This document shows positions 29,251 to 38,613 of a DNA stretch of 64,000 bases, in pieces. The notes below the pieces were generated by a model. That model made no database searches. It was not told the origin of the DNA and worked only from the letters and a program-made list of their open reading frames with translations. Source of the stretch: an uncultured Marinobacter sp. GTDB taxonomy: Bacteria; Pseudomonadota; Gammaproteobacteria; Pseudomonadales; Oleiphilaceae. The stretch's first letter is position 1, and every line of letters begins with the position of its first letter. The translations under genes and the position numbers were made by a program. The stretch is from contig NZ_CAMPJO010000007.1 in assembly GCF_946886895.1 (NCBI RefSeq), positions 1 through 64,000 on the forward strand, given 5' to 3'.

Positions 29251-30177
29251 ATGACCACGGCATTTTTTTCCCACGATGACTGCATGAAACACAACATGGG
29301 GCCGGAACATCCGGAAAGCCCGGAGCGGTTGGCCGCCATCATCAGTTATCTTGCCGAGACCGGCCTGGACCAGAAGCTGGACTGGGTTCGCCCGGAGGAG
29401 GTCACCCGGGACCAGCTGCTAACTGTGCACCCGGAAAAATACCTGCATCAGCTGGACCTGATGCAGCCCACCCGTGGCCGGGTCTTCACCGACCCGGATA
29501 CCGCCATGATGCCCGACACCCTGCGCGCGGCACGCCTTGCGGCAGGCGCCAATGTGCAGGCGGTGGATATGGTAATGAGCAGCCAGGTCACCAACGCCTT
29601 TGTCTGTGCCCGTCCGCCGGGACATCATGCCGAGCGCTGTAAATCCATGGGCTTTTGTTTCTACAACAATATTGCCCTGGCGGCCATGCGCGCACTCACC
29701 TTCCACCACCTGGAGCGGGTCGCCATCATCGACTTTGATGTGCATCAGGGTAACGGGACGGTGGATATCGTCGGGGGCGACGAGCGTATCCTGATGTGTT
29801 CCAGCTTCCAGCACCCGTTCTACCCGCACTCCCACGTGCACCGGCAAGCGGACAATATCGTCAACATCCCGATCAGCGCCAACTGCTCATCCAGTGAATA
29901 CCGTCAACAGGTGGAGGCCGGCTGGTTGCCGCGTTTGCAGGCGTTCAAGCCCCAACTGGTACTGATCTCAGCCGGTTTTGATGCCCACAAGATGGACCCG
30001 TTGGCGGAACTGAACCTGGAAACAGAGGATTACCGCTGGTTGACGGAAATGATCGTGGCCGTTGCTGCCGAGCACAGTAACGACCGGATTATCTCAACGC
30101 TGGAAGGCGGCTATCACTTGCGGGCGCTGGCGGAGAGCGTGGCGGCCCATCTGGACGTGCTGAACTCGGTCTATTAA
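29251..30177 (+). CDS. HDAC/AcuC-family deacetylase
   Basis: A 308-residue class II histone-deacetylase-fold protein. Zinc and catalytic motifs are present: HPESPERL, RPPGHHAERCKSMGFCFYNNIA, IIDFDVHQGNGT (metal-binding Asp and His), and ISAGFDAHKMDPL. A GGYH motif lies near the end. Bacterial homologues deacetylate lysines or polyamines and other small amides, so substrate assignment is open. The position opposite the Pat-like acetyltransferase favours protein deacetylation. Its 3' end overlaps the convergent motY gene by 4 bp. Confidence 0.92.
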   Translation: MTTAFFSHDDCMKHNMGPEHPESPERLAAIISYLAETGLDQKLDWVRPEEVTRDQLLTVHPEKYLHQLDLMQPTRGRVFTDPDTAMMPDTLRAARLAAGANVQAVDMVMSSQVTNAFVCARPPGHHAERCKSMGFCFYNNIALAAMRALTFHHLERVAIIDFDVHQGNGTVDIVGGDERILMCSSFQHPFYPHSHVHRQADNIVNIPISANCSSSEYRQQVEAGWLPRLQAFKPQLVLISAGFDAHKMDPLAELNLETEDYRWLTEMIVAVAAEHSNDRIISTLEGGYHLRALAESVAAHLDVLNSVY

Positions 30178-31091
30178 CCCGCCGTTTCGCCACCGTAGCC
30201 ACTGGCCTGCTGCAGTTCCGGATGTTCCCCTTCCCGCTGCAGGCGAATGGTGGTGCGGCGGTTGTCGGTCGGGCGACTGGATACCGGGTACTGGTCGCCA
30301 TGAGCCCGTACCGTAATCATGTCCTCACGGATGCCGCTGGCTTTGAGGTAGTCCGCCACCACGTTGGCGCGGTCCTCGGACAACGCCCGGTTGTTAATGC
30401 GGCTGCCGATTCGGTCACTGTGGCCGTCCACGAATATCCGCTCGACCGTGGAATCGGCATTCACGTAAGTCACGATGTTGTCCAGCAGATCCCGGTCCGC
30501 CTCTGACAGACTGGTGCTGCCGCTGGCGAACGGAATCCGCGAGCGCCGTATCTGCTCGTAGTTCACGGGCAGGAGATTACTGGTACAGGCCTGATAGCGC
30601 TGGTACTGGCCGGCGAAGTTGATGCTGGACACCTGAACCCGCACCGGGCTGCCGTCAAACCAGGACGCCCGGGTAACCGTGGGCCGCAGGCCTTCGAGCA
30701 GGCCCTGTGCCAGGATAGTGGCGTAGCGGGCATCCAGCGAAACCGGTCGCCGACCGTCGGACACGCGAACCGCGCCCAGCGGCCGGGGCGCTACACCGGG
30801 GCGCCAGGCGGGTGCCTCCACGACCAGATCTCCCCGGCCCGGCCGCATCAGGGGAGATTCGGATTCCAGGAAAAACGTCAGGTTCTCGCCGGCCTCGCGG
30901 CGGAATACCGCTCGCCCGTATCCGGGCACCTGATGAACCAGGGCACACTCGAAGACCGACTCTGCCAGATACCACTGGCTGTTCTCGATACCGGCGCCAT
31001 AGCTCGCTGCCTGGCTCATTAGCGGCATCAATGCCACCAGGGCCAAAGCGCCCGGGAGGCTGCACTTGAATGTTCGGGAGAGGTCGCCCAT
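30174..31091 (-). CDS. motY: Flagellar stator-ring protein MotY (OmpA-like)
   Basis: MotY forms the T-ring around the periplasmic basal body and anchors sodium-type (and Pseudomonas) stators. The 305-residue protein has a signal peptide (SLPGALALVALMPLMSQA), an N-terminal MotY-specific domain and a C-terminal OmpA peptidoglycan-binding domain. The OmpA domain contains VERIFVDGHSDRIGSRINNRALSEDRANVVADYL. ATG 31091 is preferred because the signal peptide starts right after it; the frame remains open to 31181. It is divergent from pyrC, matching the Pseudomonas order motY-pyrC-rnt. The organism is therefore probably flagellated. Confidence 0.92.
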   Translation of the reverse strand: MGDLSRTFKCSLPGALALVALMPLMSQAASYGAGIENSQWYLAESVFECALVHQVPGYGRAVFRREAGENLTFFLESESPLMRPGRGDLVVEAPAWRPGVAPRPLGAVRVSDGRRPVSLDARYATILAQGLLEGLRPTVTRASWFDGSPVRVQVSSINFAGQYQRYQACTSNLLPVNYEQIRRSRIPFASGSTSLSEADRDLLDNIVTYVNADSTVERIFVDGHSDRIGSRINNRALSEDRANVVADYLKASGIREDMITVRAHGDQYPVSSRPTDNRRTTIRLQREGEHPELQQASGYGGETAG

Positions 31092-31266
31092 GGCGGAGAT
31101 CCGTCTGATTCCGGTTAAAATGTTCTCAAAGGGGTTAGCGGCCCCGGTAACGGATTCTTTAGCGTGCCCGAGTAAAAACAATCCCGGGCGCCTTCTGATA
31201 TAATTCGCCAGATTTTTTTCCAGAGGCCCGGAGCCCGGGGCTCAACACCGTTTGCGGAAACAACCG

Positions 31267-32298
31267 ATGACCGACCAACTGACCATCACGCGCCCGGACG
31301 ACTGGCACCTCCATGTCCGGGATGGCGATGTCCTCCGGGATGTGGTCCCGGCAACCGCCGCCTGCTTTGGGCGGGCGATTATCATGCCCAACCTGGTACC
31401 GCCGGTGACCACCGCCAGAGATGCCGGTGCCTACCGGGATCGAATTCTCGCCGCGGCGACCGGCACCGGGTTCGAGCCGCTGATGACACTGTACCTCACC
31501 GAGACGACAACCCCCGGAATGATCCGCGACGCCAGAGCCGCCGGTGTTGTCGCCGCCAAGCTCTATCCGGCCGGCGCCACCACCAACTCCGATTCCGGCG
31601 TTACCGACATCCGTAACATCTACCCGGTACTCGAGGCGATGGCGAACTGCGGGATGCTGCTTCTGGTTCACGGCGAAGTCACCGACGCCGATATCGATAT
31701 TTTTGACCGTGAGAAAGTGTTCCTTGAGCGCGTCCTCGCTCCGACACTGGATGCCTTCCCGGCCCTGAAGGTGGTCCTGGAACACATCACCACCGCCGAT
31801 TCGGCGGAGTTTGTCCGCCAGCACACCGGGGAGAACCTGGCCGCCACCCTTACCCCACAGCATCTGATGTACAACCGCAATCATATGCTGGTGGGTGGCA
31901 TCCGGCCGCACCTTTACTGCCTGCCGATCCTGAAGCGAAACCGGCACCAGCAGGCGTTGCGAGACGCTGTGGTCAGTGGCAACCCCCGGTTCTTCCTGGG
32001 CACGGACTCCGCGCCCCACGCCCGGGATCGCAAGGAAGCCGCCTGCGGTTGTGCTGGCTGCTATTCCGCCTATGGTGCCATCACACTGTATGCCGATATA
32101 TTCGAGGAGCTGGGCGTGCTTGATAAACTGGAGGCCTTCGCCAGTTTCAACGGCGCCGATTTCTATGGCCTGGCCCGTCATACCGATACCATCACGCTGG
32201 TCCGGGACCCCTGGACCATGCCCGATCAGTTGCCCCTGGCTGATGGCACCATTGTGCCCCTGAAAGCCGGTGAAACGATCAACTGGCGGCTGGCATAG
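31267..32298 (+). CDS. pyrC: Dihydroorotase (PyrC)
   Basis: The third step of pyrimidine synthesis, cyclising carbamoyl-aspartate to dihydroorotate. The 343-residue class II enzyme has the metal-binding [11 protein letters not shown], the carboxylated-lysine segment [34 protein letters not shown], and [20 protein letters not shown]. The ATG at 31267 gives the normal [16 protein letters not shown] start; the frame begins 15 bases earlier at TTG. rnt follows 44 bp downstream. Confidence 0.97.
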   Translation: MTDQLTITRPDDWHLHVRDGDVLRDVVPATAACFGRAIIMPNLVPPVTTARDAGAYRDRILAAATGTGFEPLMTLYLTETTTPGMIRDARAAGVVAAKLYPAGATTNSDSGVTDIRNIYPVLEAMANCGMLLLVHGEVTDADIDIFDREKVFLERVLAPTLDAFPALKVVLEHITTADSAEFVRQHTGENLAATLTPQHLMYNRNHMLVGGIRPHLYCLPILKRNRHQQALRDAVVSGNPRFFLGTDSAPHARDRKEAACGCAGCYSAYGAITLYADIFEELGVLDKLEAFASFNGADFYGLARHTDTITLVRDPWTMPDQLPLADGTIVPLKAGETINWRLA

Positions 32299-32342
32299 TA
32301 CGGCCCACTACCTTTTAACACACGGCCATGACCGGAGCTTGA

Positions 32343-32999
32343 GTGACAGACGAAAACAAACCACCGCACCCCATGTCCCGCCGATTTCGCGGATTCCTGC
32401 CGGTCGTCGTAGACGTGGAGACCGCCGGTTTCAATCCGGAACGGGATGCACTGCTGGAGATCGCAGCGGTGATTCTGACCATGGATGAGGATGGCTGGCT
32501 GCGGCGGGCCGAAACCCACGTACAGCAAATCGATCCCTTCGAAGGTGCCAATCTGGAGCAGTCCGCCCTGGACTTTACCGGCATTGACCCCTGGAACCCG
32601 GAGCGGGAGGCGGTACCGGAGCGAGAGGGACTGAGCGAGATCCTCAGCCCGATTCGCAAGGCTGTGAAAAACCACGACTGTAAACGCGCCGTGCTGGTGG
32701 GCCATAACGCCACCTTTGATCACAATTTCGTGTTTGCAGCCGCCTTGCGCTCGGATATCCGTCGCAACCCGTTCCACCCTTTCTCCACCTTCGATACCGC
32801 CACCCTGGCCGGCCTGGCCTATGGCCATACCGTGTTGGCCCAGGCCTGCAAACTGGCGGGCATTCCGTTCAACAACAAGGAAGCCCACTCAGCCGCCTAC
32901 GACGCGGAAAAAACCGCGGATCTGTTCTGCGGTATTGTGAACCGCTGGAAAGAGCTCGGCGGGTTCCCGCCCCCGGCAATTCCGGAAGAAACGGACTAG
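32343..32999 (+). CDS. rnt: Ribonuclease T
   Basis: A 3'-5' exoribonuclease that matures tRNA and 5S/23S rRNA ends. The 218-residue DEDDh enzyme has [20 protein letters not shown] (Exo I), [11 protein letters not shown] (Exo II) and [14 protein letters not shown] (Exo III). The family-specific [17 protein letters not shown]-terminus is intact. The start is GTG 32343 with GGAG 5 bases upstream. It is followed after 7 bp by a strong bidirectional terminator. Confidence 0.97.
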   Translation: MTDENKPPHPMSRRFRGFLPVVVDVETAGFNPERDALLEIAAVILTMDEDGWLRRAETHVQQIDPFEGANLEQSALDFTGIDPWNPEREAVPEREGLSEILSPIRKAVKNHDCKRAVLVGHNATFDHNFVFAAALRSDIRRNPFHPFSTFDTATLAGLAYGHTVLAQACKLAGIPFNNKEAHSAAYDAEKTADLFCGIVNRWKELGGFPPPAIPEETD

Positions 33000-33006
33000 C
33001 AGAAAC

Positions 33007-33034
33007 CAAAAACCCCGCCGAGGCGGGGTTTTTG
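33007..33034. terminator. Bidirectional intrinsic terminator, rnt / FAR
   Basis: AACCCCGCC and GGCGGGGTT form a perfect 9-bp stem with a 2-base loop, flanked by A-residues on the left and T-residues on the right. The T-run exists on both strands. It can therefore end transcripts from rnt (plus) and from the convergent fatty acyl-CoA reductase gene (minus), whose stop is 19 bp away. Confidence 0.95.
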
Positions 33035-33052
33035 TCGGGCTGGCGCAGGCAC

Positions 33053-35038
33053 TTACCAGTAAATACCCCGCATGATGGCGGCAAAGGCCACCTGTTCGCT
33101 GGACACCTTGGGCCGTTGGCCGGATCGGCTGCCGGCGGCCGCCGGTGAGTCCGGAAACATCCGGTAGCCGGTGTTCATCACGATTTCGCCCATCTTCGGC
33201 GCCAATGCATGCAACACCTGGGCGAAAATACCCAGGCGGGTCGCAATGCGCTTCGGACGATAGATGATGGCTTCGGCCACCATATCCGCTGCTTCATCCG
33301 GCGTGAGCGTGGGCACCGAATCGTAGATCTTGGTCGGCGCAATCATCGGTGTCTTCACCAGCGGCATATTGATGGTGGTAAAGGTCACGTTGCGGTCCGA
33401 CCACTCGGCGGCGGCGCAGCGGCTGAACGCATCCAGAGCGGACTTGGACGCCACATACGCGGAAAACCGGGGTGCGTTGGTGAGCACGCCGATGGACGAA
33501 ATATTCACCACATGGCCACGACGGCGCTCCAGCATGGCCGGCGCAAAACCCATGATCAGCCGCACCGAACCAAAATAGTTCAGCTGCATGGTACGCTCGA
33601 AATCGTGGAACCGGTCGAACGACAGGTCCAGCGAGCGACGGATGGAACGGCCAGCGTTGTTGACCAGCACGTCCACGTGGCCGTGGTTATCCAGTACCGT
33701 TTTGACGAACTCGTCAGCCGCTTCCATATCCGAGAAATCACACTGATAGGGATGCACACTGGCACCTCGGGATTCCAGCTCCGCCGCGACTTCCTTGAGC
33801 CGCTCCGGCTTGCGCGCGCCAATAACCAGAATGGCACCGGCGTCGGCCAGTTTCTGCGCGGTTGCAAGACCGATACCGGAGGTGGCGCCGGTGATCACGC
33901 AAACACGCCCTTCGACGGTGCCCCTCAGGGTCCGGTCCTTGAACAGATCGGGATCGAGGTTGCGCTCCCAGTAATCCCAGATCACTGCGGAGTAATCCGG
34001 CAGGCGGGGCACCTCGATACCGGTATCCTTCAACACCCGCTCAGTCTCCCGGGCATCGAACCGGGTCGGGTAATTGATGAAGGACATCACCGACGGAGGT
34101 ATCCCCATGTCATCCAGCAGCGCGCTCGTCAGGCGCTTGACCGGCGGCAGATTCTTCAAACTCTGGCGGATAAACGGCGGCACAAACCCGAACATCCGCG
34201 AATCGATACGCATGCCCATCCTCGGCGCATGGCCCGCTTCCGAGAAAATATTGAGAATCTCCCCCACCTTGTACGGGTCCGGATCCACCAGGTGGAAACA
34301 CTTGCCGTCCTCACCATCGAGGTGGGCAATATGGTCCATGGCGTTGACCACAAAATCCACCGGCACAATATTGAGACGACCGCCCTCGATACCAATGGTT
34401 GGCACCCATTGGGGCAGCGCATGGCGGATTTTCTGAATCATTTTAAAGAAGTAGTACGGGCCGTCCACCTTGTCCATTTCACCGGTCCGGGAATGGCCAA
34501 TCACCATACCCGGGCGGTAGACCCGGAACGGCACCTTGCACTCATCCCGCACCACTTTTTCCGATTCGTGTTTGGTGAGCAGGTACGGGTGGTCCAGCTT
34601 CTCCGCCTCGTCGAACATATCTTCCCGGAAGGTGCCCTTGAACAGGCCGGCCGCGGCAATGGACGAGACATGGTGGAAGTGCTTCACATCCATGGCTTCA
34701 GCCGCATTGACGGCGGCCCGGGTGCCCTCAATATTGGTTGCCTGCTGGGCGGCTTCATCGGCGCCCATGTCATACACGGCTGCCAGATGGAAAAAGTGAT
34801 CGACCTTGCCTTTCAGGGCCTTCATGGTCTTGGCGTCGATACCGAGATTCTTGCGGGTCAGGTCGCCAATCACCGCTTTTACCTGGGTCTCGTCAGCGCC
34901 CCAGCGTTCCCTGAGCGTTTCGAGCTTGCCCTGGGACTGTTCCCGCACCAGCACGTGGACTGTGCCACCCCGTGCCAGAAGTTTTTCTACGAGAAAACGG
35001 CCAATAAATCCGGTGCCACCCGTCAGGAAATAATTCAT
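33053..35038 (-). CDS. Bifunctional fatty acyl-CoA/ACP reductase, alcohol-forming (FAR)
   Basis: A 661-residue protein with two reductase modules. The first (residues 1-370) is an extended-SDR male-sterility type domain with MNYFLTGGTGFIGRFLVEKL and YLLTKHE (Tyr-x3-Lys). The second is a classical SDR domain with CVITGATSGIGLATAQKLA, VNNAGRSIRRSL and YVASKSALDAF. Length, module order and sequence, as far as I can recall it, match the Marinobacter VT8 enzyme that reduces acyl-CoA or acyl-ACP to fatty alcohol with NADPH for wax-ester synthesis. The ATG at 35038 is chosen because it starts the Rossmann strand; the frame is open 14 codons further. No wax synthase gene is in the window. Confidence 0.94.
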   Translation of the reverse strand: MNYFLTGGTGFIGRFLVEKLLARGGTVHVLVREQSQGKLETLRERWGADETQVKAVIGDLTRKNLGIDAKTMKALKGKVDHFFHLAAVYDMGADEAAQQATNIEGTRAAVNAAEAMDVKHFHHVSSIAAAGLFKGTFREDMFDEAEKLDHPYLLTKHESEKVVRDECKVPFRVYRPGMVIGHSRTGEMDKVDGPYYFFKMIQKIRHALPQWVPTIGIEGGRLNIVPVDFVVNAMDHIAHLDGEDGKCFHLVDPDPYKVGEILNIFSEAGHAPRMGMRIDSRMFGFVPPFIRQSLKNLPPVKRLTSALLDDMGIPPSVMSFINYPTRFDARETERVLKDTGIEVPRLPDYSAVIWDYWERNLDPDLFKDRTLRGTVEGRVCVITGATSGIGLATAQKLADAGAILVIGARKPERLKEVAAELESRGASVHPYQCDFSDMEAADEFVKTVLDNHGHVDVLVNNAGRSIRRSLDLSFDRFHDFERTMQLNYFGSVRLIMGFAPAMLERRRGHVVNISSIGVLTNAPRFSAYVASKSALDAFSRCAAAEWSDRNVTFTTINMPLVKTPMIAPTKIYDSVPTLTPDEAADMVAEAIIYRPKRIATRLGIFAQVLHALAPKMGEIVMNTGYRMFPDSPAAAGSRSGQRPKVSSEQVAFAAIMRGIYW

Positions 35039-35422
35039 TGATAATCCACCCTGCCTGTTGCTCAGTTGTTGTCTATCCATGTCGGAACATTAGACTAAAG
35101 TCTTAGTGATATCCGGAAACGATCGCATTGTACGTAATTGCAACTCTCATGTATCGCACTTTTTTAGAGCTTTTACTCTCTAAGCCCTTGTTTTAAATAG
35201 AGCTATTACTCTAAACCGCGCAGAGGGCGCCGCCGCTACGCCTGTCCGGTTCCTCGACACAATGTTTTTGAGACTAGCACAGGAATGGCGACCTGCCCGC
35301 CCGCCCTCAGGATTACCGGAAAGCAATGAAACACCCGGCCGGCAATGACATAATCCGGAACTTATTGCGCCCTTTGGCGTCACCAGTTATTCACAGTAAC
35401 ACCCAGTTCCGGAAGCCAGACC
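35039..35422. other. 384-bp control region upstream of FAR
   Basis: An A/T-rich gap between divergent FAR and a small unknown gene. It contains an overlapping palindrome (AGACTAAAGTCT/ACTAAAGTCTTAGT, 35092-35107), a candidate minus-strand promoter with -10 TACAAT (35127-35132) and -35 GATACA (35150-35155, 17-base spacer), and two related palindromes further upstream at 35165-35179 and 35198-35213. The right part, 35214-35422, holds nothing I can recognise apart from the upstream sequence of the small gene. Confidence 0.55.
35165..35213. promoter_or_regulatory. Tandem operator-like palindromes upstream of FAR
   Basis: TAGAGCTTTTACTCT (35165-35179) and TAGAGCTATTACTCTA (35198-35213) share the pattern TAGAG-C(T/A)TTA-CTCTA. 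They start 33 bp apart, close to three DNA helical turns, so two bound dimers would lie on the same face. They sit just upstream of the candidate FAR promoter, the position expected for an activator or for cooperative repression. The regulator is not identified. Confidence 0.55.
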
Positions 35423-35722
35423 ATGCCAAAAGACAACCCCAACACCGAGCGCTACATCACCATCGCCCGCGCCTGTCTCAAAGCCATCAATGACACCGCC
35501 GCCCACGACGGCTCCCGCGAGCAGAAAATCCAGGCGGTGTACGAGGCCATCGACAGTGCCTTTCAGGCAGAGTTCTCGGAATACCGCCAATCCGTCGCAA
35601 TCCTGTCTACGGTTCTGGAGCGCATCGCGTCTGGCCAGCTCAGCGGTGAACAATCCGCGGAACTCGCCCGTAAAACCCTCGACCAGCAACCGGACAGTGC
35701 CCGCCACTCTCTGATGCACTGA
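35423..35722 (+). CDS. Small hypothetical protein
   Basis: A 99-residue, mainly helical, acidic protein with no signal peptide, membrane segment or recognised motif. It is rich in Ala, Gln and Glu. The coding character is supported by GC-rich third positions, by a start ATG 20 bp after the CAGTTATTCACAGTAACACC region with a weak GGAAG upstream, and by its spacing of 34 bp to the M16 peptidase gene in the same direction. I do not recognise a family. A role linked to the peptidase is possible but only because of position. Confidence 0.65.
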   Translation: MPKDNPNTERYITIARACLKAINDTAAHDGSREQKIQAVYEAIDSAFQAEFSEYRQSVAILSTVLERIASGQLSGEQSAELARKTLDQQPDSARHSLMH

Positions 35723-35756
35723 CCAGATCCCGTTGTTATCCTAACCGAGAGGCCCT

Positions 35757-38612
35757 ATGACCACTGGTATCCATGCGAATGCTCGCTCACTCCTGGCCAG
35801 AGCACTGGTGCTGTTCACACTTCTGGTGGCCAGCACAGTCACCTTTGCCGCCCAGGTCCCCACGAAAAGCCCGAACGATGACAACCAGTACCGGTTTATC
35901 GAACTGGATAACGGTTTGCGGGCGATCCTGGTGTCCGACGCCGATGCCGACAAAGCCGCTGCCTCGCTGAACGTGGCGGTGGGCAGCGGGGACGACCCGC
36001 GCGGTCGGGAAGGCCTCGCCCACTTCCTGGAACACATGCTGTTCCTGGGAACCGAAAAGTACCCCGACCCCGGCGAGTATCAGCAGTTCATCAAAAGCCA
36101 TGGGGGCGCGCATAATGCCTACACCGCGTTCCAGGACACCAATTACTTCTTCGACATCCAGGCGGAATTTCTCGAGCCGGCGCTGGACCGGTTTGCCCAG
36201 CAGTTTGCCGCGCCGCTGTTTACCGCCGAGCTGGTAGAGCGGGAACGCAATGCCGTGCACTCGGAGTTCAGCGCCAAACAGAAAGCGGACAGCCGCCGGT
36301 TCTATTCCGTCAAGAAAGCCGCCAGCAACCCGGACCATGCCTTCAGCCAATTTTCCGTGGGCAATCTGACAACGCTCGAAAATACCGGGAGCAACCCGCT
36401 GCGGCCGGACCTGATTGAATTCTGGAAGCGCCACTATTCCGCCAACCTGATGACCCTCGCGGTTTACGGCCCCCAGTCTCTGGAGGACCTGGAAGCGATG
36501 GTTCGCGGGCGCTTCAGCACCATCGAAAACCGGCAACTGACGCCGATGAGCCACACAGAAAACCTGTTCAGCGACGGTGCACTGCCCATGAAAGTGACCG
36601 CGGATGCCCTGAAAGATGTCCGCAGCCTGACCCTCAGTTTTCCGATTCCGTCACAGGAAGCGAATTATGAGACCAAACCGGCCAGCTACGTGGCAAGCCT
36701 GTTGGGCCATGAAGGCCCGGGCAGCCTGTTTGATGTGCTCAAGCGCGCCGGCCTGGTCGAGAGCCTGTCCGCGGGCCTGGGCCTGGATACCGGTGACAAC
36801 GCCACCCTGGAAATCGGCATGTCACTGACGCCGGAAGGGCTCGAACGCCAGGATGACATTCTGCCATTGGTGTTCCGTTATATTGATACCATTCGTACCC
36901 AAGGTATCAGCGAGTCCAGGTTTCGCGAGATGCAGCAACTGGCGCGCATCGACTTCCGGTTCCGCGAACAGGGTGAGCCGCTGCACGAAGCCATGCGCCT
37001 GGCCGGACAGCTCCGGCACTACCCTCCGAAGGACATCCTGAGCGCGCCCTGGCTCATGGAGCGATATGCCCCGGACCAGTACCGGGAGATCCTGAACCAA
37101 CTGAGGCCAGACAACGTCGCCGTGTTCGTACTGGCGCCGGATCCGCAACTCGACAATCCGAAACAAACCGCCTGGTACGAAGCCGAATGGTCCCGCCAGG
37201 CCCTGGCTCCGGCATCGCTGACCACACCGGATGCTCCGGCGGTAACCAGACTGGCCGCGCAGCTTCGTTTGCCTGACGCAAACCCGTTCGTGCCGGAAGA
37301 CCTGGCCCTGGTCCCCGGCCAGACCATGGATCAGCCCACAAAACTGGGCAGCCATGGCGGCATGGACATCTGGTACGCCCGCGACACCCGTTTCGGAACC
37401 CCCAAGGCCAATGTGTTCATCAGCCTGCGCACGCCGGCTGCCCGGGTGTCGGCCCGCAGCGCCGTGCTGACCAGCCTGATGGTGGATGCCATCAACTCCA
37501 ACCTGAACGCCTGGGCGTATTCGGCGCGCCTGGCAGGGCTGGATTACAGCGTGTACTCGCACCTGCGGGGCATTACGATTCGTGTGGGCGGCTACACCGA
37601 CAAACTGCACACGCTGATTAACCGGATTCTCCTGCAGATCGCCGACCCGGTTCTCACCCGGCAGCGCTTTGACATCGCCCGCCAAAGCCTGCTGGACAGC
37701 TTGCAGAATCAGGCCAAGGACCCACCCGTGGAGCAAATCTCCCAGTTTATCCAGACCGCGCTGATCGAGGGCACCTGGAGCACCGAAGACAAGCTTCAGG
37801 CGGCGCGGCAAGTCACCCTGGATGAACTGGAGTCCTTCTCCGAGACATTGCTCGCGGAGGTAGACCCGGTCATGCTGGCCCACGGCAACCTCACCCGGGC
37901 ATACGCTCTCAACCTGGCCCAGCAGATCCACGCCATTGTGCTGGACGACAGCAACATCGTCACCGTGGAACGCAGCCACGTGCGCCGCCTGCCCCCCGGG
38001 GAAACCGACGTAACGCTGGACGTGGAGCACCCGGATACCGGTTACACCCTGTATATGCAGGGGGACAATGCCGGGTTTGCCGAGAGAGCCCGCTTCCGGT
38101 TACTGGCGCAGATTATCAGCAGCCCTTTCTACGAAGAGATCCGCACCAACCGGCAACTGGGCTACATTGTTTACGCCACGCCGTTTGAAATACTGGAAAC
38201 TCCCGCCCTGGGCTTTGTGGTGCAATCACCCGGCGCCAGTGCAGAAGCGATTGACCAGGCCGTCAGCCAGTTCTCGAAGGATTTTGAATCCCGGTTGGCA
38301 AGCCTGGACGAAGCCCGGCTGGAGAGGGAAAAAAAGGCGGTAATCAGCCAGTTACTGGAGCAGGAGCGCCAGCTGGGCGATATTTCCAGCCGGTACTGGC
38401 GTGAGATTGACCGCAGTGCCTACGGGTTTGATTCCCGGAAACAACTGGCTCGCGCCATCCAGGCTGTCAGCAAACAGGCGTTACTGGACACCTTCCGCAA
38501 GGCCGTGCTGAAACGCGAGCAGGCGCTCAAAGTGGTCACCGATGACACCGGTGGCAATGGCGACCAGGCTCTGAGCCATCTGCGAGAACGCCCGCCGGTA
38601 CCGGCGGGCTGA
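35757..38612 (+). CDS. M16 insulinase-family zinc peptidase (pitrilysin-like)
   Basis: A 951-residue periplasmic metallopeptidase. A signal peptide (ALVLFTLLVASTVTFAAQ) is followed by the M16A catalytic domain with the inverted zinc motif HFLEH in GLAHFLEHMLFLGTEKYPDPGEY and the downstream zinc-ligand Glu in ERNAVHSEF. Three further inactive M16-type domains complete the clamshell, as in E. coli protease III (PtrA, 962 residues). Substrates would be small peptides in the periplasm. The GAGAGG before the ATG at 35757 supports the start. It is convergent with the glycosyltransferase pair (1 bp gap). Confidence 0.95.
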   Translation: MTTGIHANARSLLARALVLFTLLVASTVTFAAQVPTKSPNDDNQYRFIELDNGLRAILVSDADADKAAASLNVAVGSGDDPRGREGLAHFLEHMLFLGTEKYPDPGEYQQFIKSHGGAHNAYTAFQDTNYFFDIQAEFLEPALDRFAQQFAAPLFTAELVERERNAVHSEFSAKQKADSRRFYSVKKAASNPDHAFSQFSVGNLTTLENTGSNPLRPDLIEFWKRHYSANLMTLAVYGPQSLEDLEAMVRGRFSTIENRQLTPMSHTENLFSDGALPMKVTADALKDVRSLTLSFPIPSQEANYETKPASYVASLLGHEGPGSLFDVLKRAGLVESLSAGLGLDTGDNATLEIGMSLTPEGLERQDDILPLVFRYIDTIRTQGISESRFREMQQLARIDFRFREQGEPLHEAMRLAGQLRHYPPKDILSAPWLMERYAPDQYREILNQLRPDNVAVFVLAPDPQLDNPKQTAWYEAEWSRQALAPASLTTPDAPAVTRLAAQLRLPDANPFVPEDLALVPGQTMDQPTKLGSHGGMDIWYARDTRFGTPKANVFISLRTPAARVSARSAVLTSLMVDAINSNLNAWAYSARLAGLDYSVYSHLRGITIRVGGYTDKLHTLINRILLQIADPVLTRQRFDIARQSLLDSLQNQAKDPPVEQISQFIQTALIEGTWSTEDKLQAARQVTLDELESFSETLLAEVDPVMLAHGNLTRAYALNLAQQIHAIVLDDSNIVTVERSHVRRLPPGETDVTLDVEHPDTGYTLYMQGDNAGFAERARFRLLAQIISSPFYEEIRTNRQLGYIVYATPFEILETPALGFVVQSPGASAEAIDQAVSQFSKDFESRLASLDEARLEREKKAVISQLLEQERQLGDISSRYWREIDRSAYGFDSRKQLARAIQAVSKQALLDTFRKAVLKREQALKVVTDDTGGNGDQALSHLRERPPVPAG

Positions 38613-38613
38613 A

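Noticed and set aside
33209..35041. A 610-codon plus-strand frame antisense to the fatty acyl-CoA reductase
   Set aside because: The reductase has complete, conserved motifs; the antisense product is His/Arg-rich and matches nothing.
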